A stretch of 64,000 nt of DNA from Torreya grandis. Taxonomy: Eukaryota; Streptophyta; Pinopsida; Cupressales; Taxaceae. Position numbers and translations under genes: made by a program. This document shows positions 50,963 to 64,000 of this stretch, piece after piece. The stretch's first letter is position 1. Each line of letters begins with the position of its first letter. The notes under the pieces were generated by a model. It was given only the letters and a program-made list of their open reading frames with translations, had not been told where the DNA came from and made no database searches. The DNA is taken from NCBI GenBank assembly GCA_037957365.1, contig JARHVA010000122.1, positions 4,198,501 to 4,262,500 of the forward strand. The letters run 5' to 3'.

Positions 50963-52266
50963 TGTAGGGACATCACTCTTAAGATGAGTTTTGTCATCAA
51001 TTTTGGTTTATTTTTATTATTTTTGGTTTGGTTATGTCTTGGAGGGCTTTGAAATGCCTCAAACATCTTTAGGTTTCAATTTGGTAGCTTAGAATAGCTT
51101 CTAGGTAGTTTGAATTTCAAATTTCATGTTTTTTTAATAAAACTTATTTAAATATTTGAATAATTGGCTTGTATTTGGAGTTGCAAGGATAAGTGATTGA
51201 TTGGTTTAAGGTTGTGAACATGTTTTAAACATCCCTATAGACCCATTGAATTCATGTCAAGGGCCTAAGGCTTCATATGTGTAGAAATGAAACTTTGGTC
51301 TATTATCATACTTCAAAATCCACCTTGTGGCCATTGGAAAGGTCCCTCAATGTGGTTAATAAAGTTATCAACCATATAAAAGATGTGATTTTTTAATAGG
51401 ATATTTTTGTTTCATGTTTTAAGGAATAAATAAAAATACCCTTGTTTTGAATATTTGTTGACATAGACCCTTGTTCCTATGTTATTTACATTGCTTGCAG
51501 ACTATGTGTTTCATGTTTGATGAAAAAATGATATTGGTAATGTATTTCAATCATGTCTGAAGGTTGTGGTAAGTTCTAATCTTGTTTCTAAATTTGTATT
51601 TATTTATTTTTTCTTTTAATTTTATTTGGTCATTTCAAATTGAACATACACCTATAGAAGCTTACCAAAACTTGTATAGTCAAGAGAAATTAAGTTAGAA
51701 AAGTGGAGCATAGAAAGGAAAGTGATAAAAAAAATCCTTAGAAAGTGTGTAATGTATTAATAAAGAGATAATACATCTTTTATAGTTCAATAAAATTCAT
51801 TGAAATGTTCCCAAATGAATTGTTTGTGCTCTCGGGTCTTGACAAGTGAGTGAAAGTCCTAAACTAGGGTTTAGGTGATTCTAGGAGTTGAAAGCATCAA
51901 AATATTCCTAAATTTGGTATTTTTGTGTGATTTTAGGTTCTCTAAGTGAATAACTTAGTTTCATATTGGTATGACCCTTCTAGTATGGACTAATAGTGAT
52001 TGTGTTGTTTTTAGGATCAAATATGCCTAATTGGGGAGCCTTAGGGATAGAAAAGGGATCTAGACTCAGAGTTTGGTCAATAAAATTGACACACAAGTGT
52101 ATCTCAATAGAGGGTATCCATAAATACATTTATATTTTCTTAACTCATTTTAATTTTTATTTACAATCCAAAAATTAGGAAAAAAGGTTACTATGAAGGT
52201 CTAAAGACCTAGGGAAGTGTGTGAAGAAAACATAGTTAAATCTTAACCCAAGGTTTCTCTAAATCA
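50963..52266 (+). repeat. 3' LTR of the plus-strand chromovirus
   Basis: Begins TGTAGGGACATCACTCTTAA after a weak purine tract (AGGAGTATGA) and ends ...CTAAATCA. It is colinear with the 5' LTR, and divergence is visible throughout. Confidence 0.92.
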
Positions 52267-52335
52267 ATATTTATGAGGAGGATGACACAAATGATGATTA
52301 TGACCCTGATTGGTGTGAGGAGGATCCAGGTAAGA
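52267..52335 (+). pseudogene. Coding-like remnant interrupted by the chromovirus (right part)
   Basis: Immediately after the 3' LTR the plus strand reads YEEDDTNDDYDPDWCEEDPG in an open frame, then AGGTAAG, which looks like an exon/intron donor. The acidic composition continues the LEEDLD end seen at 45000 before the element. I infer one interrupted sequence. The protein is not identified. Confidence 0.4.
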
Positions 52336-53385
<1,050 letters not shown>

Positions 53386-54475
53386 GTGAAACTATAAGTG
53401 TGATAACATTTGTTTTGCATGTGATGACCTAATTTTTTTATTACACAATGTATGACTCTCTATCTACAATAGGAAATGAAAATGGGAGTAGGATAAATAA
53501 TGAAAACCATAGATCAAAAATTTTCATTAAAAATGAGGATGAATTAATACTTACAAACAAAGGGGAAAATGGTGCTTCTTATCAAAACTTATAAAATACT
53601 AACTTTTTGGGTTGCATCTAGATAAAACTAACCCTAACATAATCTATAAGTGGGATAAGGTTACCCTTTTTAGCGTGGTAGGTAAAATTTTGGAAGAAAT
53701 TTTAACTTATACATTTTTTATTTAATAAAATTTATACATTTCGGTTTTATCTTCTATTTATGACCCCTTACACTTAGTCTCATTTGATTAGGAATGCACA
53801 TGGACTCATCACCAAAGGCTAAATGTACATGATTAAGGGCATCTCTCCCCATACTACTAGTAAAATGCGAGGGATCAACACTAAAGGATAGAAAGGGTGA
53901 GAAATGGTAAATTTGATTTTTGTGTTTCAATAAGTCTTTTCTATTTTTATAAGAGTGTATACTTTTCTTATTTATAAGGCTTTTATCCCCAAATCTTGGC
54001 CCCATGCAACTAGTAAGATCCAAGATCTCATCACCAAAGACCAATATAGGTGAGTAAAGTTACATTTTTTAATCAATATAATTCTCTAATTTAGAAGTCA
54101 TTGTAAGAGGATATTATACCATGGACAAGATTTTAGACTAGACTATAGGCTAGCATTTTCTAAGTTGTGCAATAAAACGTAAGGAAAATAGGGGTACTAT
54201 GTTCATAATAAATAAGTCAAGAACCAATGTAATATTTATTCTAAAAATGTTTTATAATGGTTGATAGTGTATTGTGAGTATGGGATGATATGATAATTTT
54301 CATCTTCAAGGTTTTATGTTGTGTTATATAACAATCATATAATCACTGGTCAAAACATATGATATGTAAATGAACATGTAAACCATGAAAATATAATGTG
54401 ATATGAAAGTACTATATGTATAAATGTTTTACCTACAAAGAGTTAACAAATTCATCAAACTCCTTATATTATAAA
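53386..54475. other. Unassigned sequence with a repeated segment
   Basis: A minus-strand frame at 54044-53754 is open for 96 codons and carries an internal repeat: VFGDEILDLTSCMGPRFGDK and, later, FTSSMGRDALNHVHLAFGDE. At DNA level CATCACCAAAG and ACTAGTAA blocks recur. No family is recognised. The frame may be chance, created by the repeat. Confidence 0.35.
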
Positions 54476-54479
54476 GTGC

Positions 54480-54680
54480 ATAACTAATAATTTTTTTATC
54501 AAAGTCTTTGATCACCAAGTAGGGACCTAACCAACTTGGTATGAATTTTTGACCTCATCCTTTATTTTTATTGATTATATTTTCTAGTCTAAGGACAAGG
54601 TCTCCTACATATATTTGGAATTCAAGGACATTTTTGTTGTATGTTTAATGATAAATTGACTTTTATATTGGAGTTATCTA
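54480..54680 (-). pseudogene. Tat-like integrase C-terminal fragment
   Basis: The minus strand reads FQIYVGDLVLRLENIINKNK, a TGA, then GQKFIPSWLGPYLVIKDFDK. This fits the V-G-D-L-V-L-R...G-K-x-x-P-x-W-x-G-P-Y-x-V pattern of the integrase C-terminal domain in Tat-type and related Gypsy elements. No catalytic core is visible upstream; instead a non-coding repeat starts at 54690. Confidence 0.72.
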
Positions 54681-54689
54681 GGTTTAAAT

Positions 54690-54850
54690 GGGTATAGATA
54701 TTATAGAGCACACAGATGATAAACTATCTCTACAACAAGTGAATTAGGTGTTAAATTGAAATATAAACATGTTATATTCATTAAACTAAGATAGGATAAA
54801 AATAGTAAGTACAACTATGCTAGATATGGAAATGACAAAGAAGCAATGCA
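54690..54850. repeat. Repeat shared with 60905-61080
   Basis: GGTTTAAATGGGTATAGATA through AACTAAGATAGGATAAAAATA and TAGATATGGAAATGA recurs in the same orientation at 60905-61080. The right copy lies just upstream of the third Tat-like gag (minus strand), so it may be leader or LTR sequence of that family. Confidence 0.8.
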
Positions 54851-56867
54851 CTTATATATTTTTGATGCTAACATAGTTATGGATCTAAAATAGTCATAAA
54901 GTAGACTAGAAGCTGTTTTTAGAATAGTCATTAGATTTAGTATTAAGTGCCTTTAGAGATACAAACACTAGTGTTAAAATTGGATGGTTATGTCAACACT
55001 ATTTTTTGAACTTAACATAGGTGTCCTATGTGGAATACCCACTGGAAAAGGATGAAACCATCTATATTCTATTTGTTTTATCTTCACCTTCACTTTGGTG
55101 TATTCAAATTTGAGTCATATAATATCACTTCTCATAAAATTTTAAAACCCTAGTTCTCTATCTTCATAGCGACCTTGGGGAAAAATGGGTTTGTGGGCAC
55201 ATGGTGTCGATATGACCCCCAAAAACCCTCTATCAATGAGTACTTCCTATATAGATAATAATATGAAAAGGGTCTAAGACTGATGTAGTTCTCCCATATG
55301 TGTTGGATTATGTGTGAAACATGCAATATGTGCAAAGTAATTACAATAATGACTTAGCTTGTCACTTATAAAATATAGCTCTCGAGATACTCTTTTAGTA
55401 ATTCAAACCTATGTGTGTTATTCCTATGACTGATATATAAATATAAGAAAATAGGGAATATTTGATTACTTGAGTGTTGGATTGAACGCCTTTTGTAAGT
55501 TTCCTAGTGAGTAGGTATGAAATTTATGGGTGAGGAATGAATGAGGGTTGATCTTATATTTATAAAAATCCCTTTGGAGAAGTAACTTGCATTTAAGCAC
55601 TTAGGATAACCATTATAATATGTTTAATTTGAAAATTAGATAATTTTAGTGTATTGGACACTTATTTCATATCAGGACACCTGTGTCGATGCAAGTGTTT
55701 ACCCAGGATGCTAGTGTCAAGGGAACAAGAAAGTAGGTACAGACTCAAAACTTGTAGAGGTGGAAAATAAGTGGGTTTTAATCATTATTTTCAAAATACA
55801 AGGTTTGGGTCATCAACATAAGACTAGTCAAACCAAGATATAGGCCAAGGAGCACAATATAGATAAAATATGATACTTTAAAAAGTGGAAAAGGTCCAAA
55901 ATTGAAAGGAATAACTAAGTACTAAGTTTTCCAAGTGTACAAGACTGAGGTGCTAAATAATCCATAAATTAGTGTTTACATTAGACCCACATTCAATTTA
56001 GTAATGGAATTACTAGTTTAAAGGAAAATAATGTGTACCTAGGTTTGTATAAAACACCTTGTCTTTGTTTAAGTCTAACTTGAGTGATTTGTTGGTGACA
56101 AACCTGTGTATCAATGTAACTACCTTGCCTTTGTTTGAATCTAACCTAAGTACTTTTTTGGTGATTGAAAAGAAACCAATATCATTTTATAGTGTGTAAT
56201 AAATTCATATAATATATAATTTAAATTATTTGAAAAGATTGATATTGAAAGAGCAAGATTTAGGAGTACACCTATGTATTGATGTAATTGCCCTATTAGC
56301 AAGTTGATTTGAAAGATGTATCATTATAAGGCTATAAAAATGAGATTAGGACAAATACATATAAATATGGAAATTTCATATATCTAAGGGTATAAAAAGA
56401 GATTAAGGCACATGTCCCAACCTTGGATAAAAGGTGTGTGTCTACTCAATAATTGATATTAGCTCAACAATGCAACCCAGTCATATTTGTAACCTAGTGA
56501 GCATGAGTGAATAAAAGTTAACTCATACTATCAAATTGGTAAGTTTGGATGATATAATCAAGTCTAACCTATAAAATTGACAAGATTAAGTGATTTAATC
56601 ACCTCAACCATACCAAAAGTGAATTAATTACTACAATATATTAGCTCAATATAGTCTATAAAAGCACATCCTAATGGGTGATGATATCACCTGAGAGTGT
56701 TTTTAAATGTAAAACTTATTTTTATTTTTCATGATTATGTGAAAATTACATAGATATACACCTTAGATATGTCTCATGTTGAAACTATGTATAATAATGA
56801 TACCAATGTATATAATTCTACCATAATTGTAAATCTGAATTATATAATTATGTGCTTTGGAAAATTC
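54851..56867. other. No gene recognised; contains a short tandem duplication
   Basis: AT-rich. ACCTTGTCTTTGTTTAAGTC at about 56050 recurs as ACCTTGCCTTTGTTTGAATC at about 56121, with the following 25 bp also alike. A third related piece lies near 56275. The minus-strand frame at 55150-55335 matches nothing. Confidence 0.5.
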
Positions 56868-57255
56868 AAATTGTGTAAGTGTGGATAAAATAATTTAAAA
56901 ACATTCCCCCAATATATATGGATAAATAATAAAATTTAAATAAATTTCAATGTGGTGGACATGTTTCTAAAACATGCCCCCAATGAAATCTAGGAATGTC
57001 TACTATTGAATAAGTGTGGAGAACATGCTTCCAAAGCATGTCCCAACTAAATATAAAAATTATGAATGTGTGGAAGGTGTGCCTATATGATAATCCCCCA
57101 CTAAATTTTAAAAATTGATATAAGTAAAAAATACTGAATAAGTGTGGATAACATGCTTCCAAATCATGCCTTGCCTAAATCCAAAAAATTGATATAAGTA
57201 CCAAAGTTTGAATAAGTGTGGATAACATGATTATAAAACATGCCCCCACTGATTT
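56868..57255. repeat. Degenerate tandem array, unit about 65-75 bp
   Basis: About six units containing GTGTGGATAACATGCTTCCAAA, then CATGCCCCCACTAAAT and an AAAATTGATATAAGTA spacer. Units begin near 56875, 56950, 57015, 57070, 57143 and 57218. Each has a short inverted pair (ACATG...CATG(T/C)) that could form a small hairpin. Confidence 0.75.
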
Positions 57256-58734
57256 TAACCCCCTTTAATGTAGGGGAATAATATAAACTATTAGTTACCT
57301 CATATAAAAATAATAATACAACTATATAATATATGAATGAAATCATGTAGCATATAGAATAACATGTCTAGGTAAATGTAACATTGAAGCATATAGAAAA
57401 TGTGATCACATGAAGGCCTAATATGCATGATAAATATCATGGAAATATATAAATATTAATAGTGAAAGCTCAAAAATAAAATAAATCGCATAAACAAGAG
57501 CACTCAAAATCAATTTAAAAAGAAATGGTCCAAGGAGACAACAAGGGGCATGTTCAAATGCCACACAATTGAAGGGACATGACTTAGTCAAATGCCCATA
57601 AAATCAAGAATGACATATTAAAATTTACATACAATAATCAATGATGTTCAAATTTCAAAGAAAACACACATAGTCATGAGGGACATAAACAAAAGAACAT
57701 ATTCAAATGCTCAAATAAAAAATACAATAGCAAGACATGACACTCAAGGAAGTGCATAAAATAAAACATAATTAACAAGCATAACGCTATCATAATATCC
57801 CATTGATCCAATGTGTTATAAAAAAATCACATGTATAGCATATAAAGTACCATATGTATGATATAATCATGGATAAAGGAACATGTAAGTACATTTATGG
57901 TCTCAAAACATGATAATGTTGAGTAACAATACAAAGATATGATCTATGAGCATCGTGATCATAGAGATGGATACCATCAATGTCCATATGACATTAGGAG
58001 AGGAAATACCCAAAATTTGAAATAGGAATAGATCATGTATTTATGTATGCTTATGTCACACTTGCATAGAATCATGATACACATGTGTATGTAGATGTAA
58101 CTAATATGACATCCATCAACATGGAAATAACACATAAATTTAAAGTATCCAATATAACATGTAAGTGTTGGAATTTTTTTTGGAGTTTTGAAAGTTTTTT
58201 TGTATTTTTGGAAGTTTTGGAATGTGAAAGGAAAATACTATCCTATGATCCCATCCAAAGGGTGATCATACATATCTACCCACTATGAAACAATTGTATT
58301 AATCTAGTGATGCTATCAAGGAGCATGCATAGGTGTAATATCTATAATTATATTATTTTTGATACTCTATGTATATAAAATAGGATTTTGTGGTCTTAGA
58401 GAAATAGTAGGAGTAATAGGAGTAGGGTTTCATAGAACCAATTGTTAACTGATATGTGGTTTCTTTGGAATATAATTAATAGGAACATGTGTAGGTTATT
58501 TGGATATTTGAATATGGTTTGTAGTAGATGAAGATTTTTTGGAATCCATTATATGTCTCTAATGTAATGTTTTCTCAAGTACTAGTCACTTGGTAAATGG
58601 GATTACCTATTGGTTTCTTTTTTATGGTGGATTAACATTAGTAGGTTTGATAGTCAGCTACCTAGGTATAAATTTATCTTATTCAACAGGATTCTCCTAT
58701 GGGAATCTAGAAAGTATAATTACCTAATTATCAT
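57256..58734. other. No gene recognised
   Basis: AT-rich sequence downstream, on the minus strand, of the third Tat-like protease. The part near 57530-57720 has repeated CAAATGC/ATGTTCAAATG words and resembles the reverse complement of 27960-28065. No RT motif is visible. Confidence 0.45.
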
Positions 58735-59165
58735 GACTGTATCTAACACACTGATGCATTATAAAAGGTACTACTAAAAATATATGGATCAAAGCTCTAC
58801 CTAATAACATATTAAATATTCTAGTGGAAGGTATAATTGAAAAGGTAGTAACTACGTGTGTGGGACCAACCTATAAAGGTAGGTCAATCTCACCAAGAAA
58901 CTTCTAAGATGTCCTATTGAATGATCTAATTGATTTGGTAAAAGGATGTAAATTATGATGAGTATAAAAAAATATGTAAGTAATGTCATGCTAAAATTTT
59001 TCTATCTTACACCATTATCAATCATAAAAATGTGTATAGGGTGTTTATAAAGGTATGATCGAATGAATAAATAATAAATATTAGAGTCATCATCCATGAT
59101 CTTAGTATCATCAAAAGTAATAGAAGGTTTCTAAACCACATGAGGTAAATTTCATGTGTAAGTAC
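58735..59165 (-). pseudogene. Tat-like protease remnant (copy 3)
   Basis: The minus strand 59130-58980 reads PSITFDDTKIMDDDSNIYYL and then IFMIDNGVR with a TAG, matching the Tat retropepsin entry (I-T-F-x-D-x-D) and active site (L-I-D-N-G-S). Further on, 58900-58735 gives FLGEIDLPL, VGPTHVVTTFSIIPSTRIFN and MLLGRALIHIF followed by HQC, the conserved ending of the protease region. The active-site Asp and Gly are kept. Stops and a frame change separate the blocks. No RT follows. Confidence 0.8.
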
Positions 59166-60723
59166 AAATAATATCATCCAATGGGTGCCCATAATGTGAT
59201 GGAGGAGTATGAGAATTATATGCCATTTTTGCTTTTGGTTCCTTCTTATAATGGTCTTTTAAGAGATTTTTAAATATTTTCTATTTGTGGTGATCACTAA
59301 GTTGTGACCCTGATTCCTTGGAAGGATCATCGAATGCAATATTTTGGTCATCAATTAGGTCTTGGATCTCATGCTTCAAGTTAAAACATTTTTTCATAAA
59401 ATGTCTAGGTCCCTAGTGATAATCACAATAAGCATTTGCATCATACCCTTTGGGTAGAGGTATATTCATATCAAGCTCTACAAGATAGGGGAGAGATATA
59501 ATATGACACTCTACTAGTCATGATATTAATGAATCAAGAGACTAAAGTAAGTGTGTAAATTATCTTTTTGATACATTAGTTAGACAATCCAATTAGGATA
59601 TTGTGAAACTATGTTAACCATGTTCATTGTTTCCTTTTTAGGTTCAAGACTACCTTATAACTTAATTTTATTTTAAACTTGGTACTAGATGTAGATGTAG
59701 TTGGTGTGTTTACTAAACATTTGAGTTTATTTGATTAAATAATATTCATTTCATGATCCCATATAACATGTCATAACTCATGAATATATTTGAACTTCTT
59801 GAAAATAATGGACTCAAGTAAAGGTGTAAGTAAACTTTTCTTGAATATGTATTATAACTAACTAGCTTCCATAGGATTAGTCCTTTTATCTAGCATTGTC
59901 TTTTACCTCAAGACATATCCATTCATAGGTTAATTTATTACTTGTTTTATTTTAGTAATTTGAGCATATGAACCCTTTTCATAAATATTAATGGAAAATT
60001 GTGCTAAAAACTTATCTATGATAGGTTTTAATGTTTTAACGAATTAGAGAGGTAAATAATAGAGCCGTATCAAAGCATATTATTTTAGGTTTCTTGAAAA
60101 TAATTTGGTGAAAATTTTATCATTGTAGGCATAGTCAAGGAATGCCACATAAAAAATTTGAAGATATTGTTCAGGATCACCCTTGCCATCATAAAACATT
60201 AACTTAGGTGCAACAAAACTAGTTGGCAAAGGGTGCAAATTTATCTCAAGTGCAAGAGTGTTATGAAACACATATTGGGAATCAATAGCATAAGGATAAT
60301 TTCAATGTTTGTAACCTTGTCCTCCAAGGTATTTACAACTTGAAGGAGTGTTTGAACTGTAGACCCATTGGGATTTAGATTATAAATATGAGTAGTCATC
60401 AAAGGGGATGCAAACATGGTTTGAGTAGTAATAGGAATTGAAATTAGTATTTGAGTTGAAACAATTGGTAATTCCATGGTAGATGTATCAATAGTAGTTT
60501 TAGGAAACAAATATTAGAAGATATAATCTATGCCTCAACCAGATGTAGGTGGATTGATTGGTATGGAATCATTTGTAGTACCTTCTAAGGAATCACCATC
60601 ACTAGGTGAATAATCCTTAGTTTTATCATGTTTAATTATTTCATCTATTTTGACATACATAAATTCATCTCTTAAGCTCTTATTATTATCGATATGAGTA
60701 ATCAATAATTCTTTATCTTCCAT
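59166..60723 (-). pseudogene. Tat-like gag remnant (copy 3)
   Basis: The frame opens at 60723 (MEDKELLITHIDNNKSLRDE), runs through an acidic N-terminal part, and then shifts. 60271-60080 encodes INLHPLPTSFVAPKLMFYDG, KGDPEQYLQIFYVAFLDYAY and FSRNLK, the start of the retrotrans_gag capsid domain. The C-terminal zinc motif is at 59450-59330: NAYCDYH, a TAG, GPRHFMKKCFNLKHEIQDLI. It keeps Cys, His, His and Cys (CxYH...HxxxxC). This is the best preserved of the three Tat-like knuckles in the window. Confidence 0.82.
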
Positions 60724-60904
60724 TTGGAATCAAGTTTTTGCAATAACATTCTCCATTACTTTTACAAATGAAAATTTTAATATTTGAAACAAAGTATAGT
60801 AATCATGAAAAAATAGAAAACCCTAATTTTATTAGGGTTTCATGTTCAAATATTAGGTTCACAAAAGTTTTCACCCTAAATTGATATCTAGATTATAGTT
60901 AACT

Positions 60905-61080
60905 AGGGTTAAATGGGTAGATAGTCTAGGGCACAAGGATGATAAATTATCTCTATAACATGGCAATTGCATGATAAACTCAAATATGAATATATGACAA
61001 ATTCATTAAACTAAGATAGGATAAAAATAATAAGTATAAATATGATAGATATGGAAATGAAAAATAATTAATGTAATTAG
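60905..61080. repeat. Repeat shared with 54690-54850
   Basis: Second copy of the repeat (GGGTTAAATGGGTAGATAGT ... AACTAAGATAGGATAAAAAT). It lies about 180 bp upstream of the gag start on the minus strand. Similarity stops abruptly after about 61080. Confidence 0.8.
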
Positions 61081-64000
61081 TGTTGGCTAATCTAGAAACC
61101 CTTGGTCTCTTGACACTTGATTTGCATAGGGATTGATCATTTTTTGCCAAAATCGGCTAAGTGTTATCCTTAAAAATACCTTAAATATGACTATGTTACC
61201 ATAATAATGGGTATGTTCATATTATTTATGTTACTTGAGCCTCTTACATTATTTTATAAAGCCTAATAGTCATTTTTTGAGATCATAGTTTACAATAGAC
61301 TTGTCAGAGACCTATTGAAAGACCTCTCAATGAAAAAATATGTGTCTAAAGTCTTTTCAACCTAGTTATACTCCTTTTTTTCGAAAATAATTCAAGTTTA
61401 TCCCCAAATAAAAATATTATTATAAAACCTAATAGGTTAATCCTAAGGTCATGATGACCTAATGAAACCTATTTGATAGCTAGAGACATGAAGATGCTTT
61501 TCAAGGATAAGATTCATTGAAAGAGTATAAAATTCATTCATTAGGATCATGAAAACATTTTATAGGAATATTAAAGTGCTCCTAATGTGAAATAAAGGGG
61601 AAAAGTCATAAAAAACAACTTATGAGTTCATAAAGGATCAAGAGGTCTTGTTTCACTCATTGAAATCATTCTAGAGGGGATTAAAAATGACATAAGGTCT
61701 CATGAAGTCATAAAAAGGGACTAAATGGTTTAAAGGTCATTTATTTAGGCCATTAAGAACCTTAAAATATCCTCATAGTCATTACAACCCATTTTTAGCA
61801 TTAAAAAAAGACTTTTTTGACTTGGTTTTCCCTCTTTCTCTACCATTTGGTGAACTTCAATTTTCTCAATGTGGAGGAGTGCATCAAACCATAACCAAAC
61901 TATTACTCATATTAAATCTTGTATTCATTGTCGCTTTCATTGTTTTTTGATATTTCCATCATTTTTGAATAACCCATGAGTTTTTAATAAATAAGGTTAA
62001 ACTTTCAAGCATGTTGTGAGTTTATAAAATTTTTAGGAGTATTCATGTAATTTCAAGGTCTGATAAAACATCAAAACAAAGATTTTATCCTTTAAGATCA
62101 GGATAAGAATGTTATTAAATGTTTTATATAATTTTTTAGGTGCCATTTCAAGATTAAAAAAATAGATATGAGAATATTTTCTTGAAATATCCAATGTATA
62201 TGGCAAACATTCTTGAGTTTTCTAATGAAAAGATGTTGTTTGCAAATCCTACAAGACCAAGTTACTAGTTTTGGCATTATTCAAGGTTGTAGGACTCAAA
62301 TTCCTCCATAATAATCCTTAAATTTTGTTTTTAGACATTTAATTATTGGTTTTGTAAGGTATAGTGCCTTCATGCTCCATATCTCGTTCAAACCAACCAT
62401 TAACAAAGGGTGAGGAAAGCTTTATGCTTGTGAATGAAAAATTTCTAGTTTTGATGAATTTGTAGGGAATTTTGAAGGATATTAAGAGTGAAAAAGTTTA
62501 AATAAGTTAGGATGATAAGCCTTTGAAAATTTATAATCTACCAGATAAGGATATCAAGTTTAAACCATAAAGGGATCTCCAGAAATTATGTTTGTAGATT
62601 GGTTTATAGGAAACCAAGCTTATTCATCATGTTCTATCTCCATCCTAAAAGTGCATGGTCTAATACAAGTTTGGGAGGGGATTATGAGATTATTATAACA
62701 CTTCACCATGATATTTATGTGTACCAAAAAATAATAGATCATGTGAACTCAACCTGTGTACACATATGCATAGAAATTGTAAGGGTTTCTTATAAATAAT
62801 CATGTTCTATCAACATTATTATAATACTTGGATTATATAAAGTATTGAAAGACATTAAAAAAGTTTTTAAGGATCCCATGAATGATGATCAGAATAGGGT
62901 AGGAGGAAAGGAGCATGTCAATTTAAGGAAGGTATGGAAGACTAGTCTAAAACCCCCTTACACCCTAGAAGCTCGAAGGTGAAGTTTATAAGCATTTTAA
63001 AGATATATGAACATTGAATATGGTTTAAAACACTCAAAAAATCCTCCTCAGGGATAAAAATAATATTTTTAAGCCATGTGCATGCAAATTTTGATCCAAT
63101 AAACCTTCAAATAGGAAAATTAGTTTGTAGGCCTATCTAAAGAAAGATAATTTTTTTGGGTTTCAATAGTTTAAATAGTTCTAAAAAATCCTCTAGAACC
63201 TTCTCTAACTTATGACAATGTTTTTAATGCTATGAGGGATGTGAGGAACCTGCATGGATTCAATCTTAAGGGTTTTAAGTATGTGTGAAACATGATAGTG
63301 TTTTAGATAGCTTTCAAGATATTTCAAAATACCTAGAATCCTATAGGTTTGATAATGAGGAACTACAAATTTCAAAAGGGTTTTCAACATGTTATGTTGG
63401 ATTATAATGTAGGAGGAAGTCTAAATTACCTAAGAGATAAGCTTGCAATCAAAAACAAAAGTTTCATGGCTTCATGTTCTTTATGATAAGATTATAGGAT
63501 TTTAAGCTATGAGTTATACCCATCAAGGTCATTAAAATCCAAAGACTTTCATCTAAAAACTTGTAATCATGTTGAAAGAGTCATATCAGTTATTCAAGGG
63601 AAGGATTGTGAAGTTATTGGCAGGTTCTTGAGAAATTTGTTATTAATTATGAGGATTCCATGGGTTTTCAAGACTAACCTATTAGCACTATGTTACACAA
63701 ACCCAAGAAAATATTCATTAGGGCTTGGAAAAAATTCATGAAATCTATTAGTTTTGTACCATAAATTAAAATTAAAGACAATGTTATGAGCCATGATCAT
63801 AGTCGATATGTGCATGATTTCTTAAATGTTTTGTTAGATATACAAACAAGTAGAAATGTTGTCTCAAAACTCATAATGTTCTTTTAGACCTAGGGTAATG
63901 TAACAAGCATGATAGGTTGTAGGTTCCAAACATTTGCTACAGGCCTACAACCATGAAAAGTAAGGTTTTCAAGTTAGCAAGGTCCCATATCCAAGTTTTT
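61081..64000. other. No gene recognised
   Basis: AT-rich to the window end. Words such as AAGGTCAT and AAAAGGTC recur loosely (61400-61800), but no domain, LTR edge or clear array is visible. Short frames at 62599-62799 and 63205-63390 match nothing I know. Confidence 0.5.

Larger units (their letters stand above)
45003..52266 (+). mobile_element. Chromovirus-type Ty3/Gypsy retrotransposon (plus strand), degenerate
   Basis: A complete architecture: 5' LTR (45003-46291), primer-binding site, gag, protease, RT, RNase H, integrase, a C-terminal chromodomain-type tail and 3' LTR (50963-52266). The LTRs are about 1.29 and 1.30 kb. ATATT occurs near both outer ends (44995-44999 and 52267-52271) as a possible target-site duplication, but three bases separate it from the assumed left edge. 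All coding domains contain stops. Confidence 0.93.

Noticed and set aside
53754..54044. 96-codon minus-strand frame as a gene
   Set aside because: Carries an internal repeat and matches no family; kept only as unassigned sequence.

Overview
The window reads as a piece of angiosperm nuclear heterochromatin or intergenic DNA. It is AT-rich, has no intact long ORF, and contains no recognisable host gene, rRNA, CRISPR array or bacterial feature. Nearly everything that can be identified is decayed LTR retrotransposon sequence of typical plant lineages: chromovirus-type Ty3/Gypsy, Tat/Ogre-like Gypsy, Sirevirus-type Copia and Tork/Tnt-like Copia. Long dinucleotide microsatellites, one tRNA-derived SINE and several large inverted repeats are interspersed. 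The species cannot be named from the sequence.

Layout. 1-5871: minus-strand chromovirus-like Gypsy, with LTR copies at 1-455 and 5417-5871, an integrase/RNase H/RT remnant at 736-2720, a large palindrome at 2579-3016 and a TA/CA/GA microsatellite. 5872-7400: minus-strand Tat-like gag scrap. 7660-23868: two 1.2-kb LTR copies (7660-8856 and 22681-23868) enclosing a minus-strand Tat-like gag and protease (about 16.0-20.9 kb) with no RT or integrase that I can see. A plus-strand remnant resembling a plant mobile domain protein (10.2-12.0 kb), a palindrome (12.1-12.4 kb) and a SINE (18.75 kb) lie inside. 24.3-27.1 kb: minus-strand Tork-like Copia fragment with its LTR, a triplicated primer-binding site and a palindrome at the broken end. 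31276-42155: a nearly complete but heavily mutated minus-strand Sirevirus, with a 491-bp solo LTR nested in its 5' LTR. 45003-52266: a plus-strand chromovirus with both LTRs, inserted into an older coding-like sequence. 53.2 kb: a (CT)n(CA)n tract. 54.5-61 kb: minus-strand Tat-like integrase tail, degenerate tandem arrays and a Tat-like gag-protease. 61-64 kb: nothing recognisable.

None of the elements looks able to make a full protein. Each has frameshifts and in-frame stops, many of them TAG or TAA where the family has Gln or Trp, as expected from deamination of methylated cytosines. I did not find a new enzymatic system. The least explained signals are a roughly 25-bp palindromic motif (ACTAGGTC...GACCTAGT type) repeated about 17 times in the Tat-like LTRs and leader, three independent long palindromes, the repeated gag-protease-only state of the Tat-like elements, and the triplicated Copia primer-binding site.
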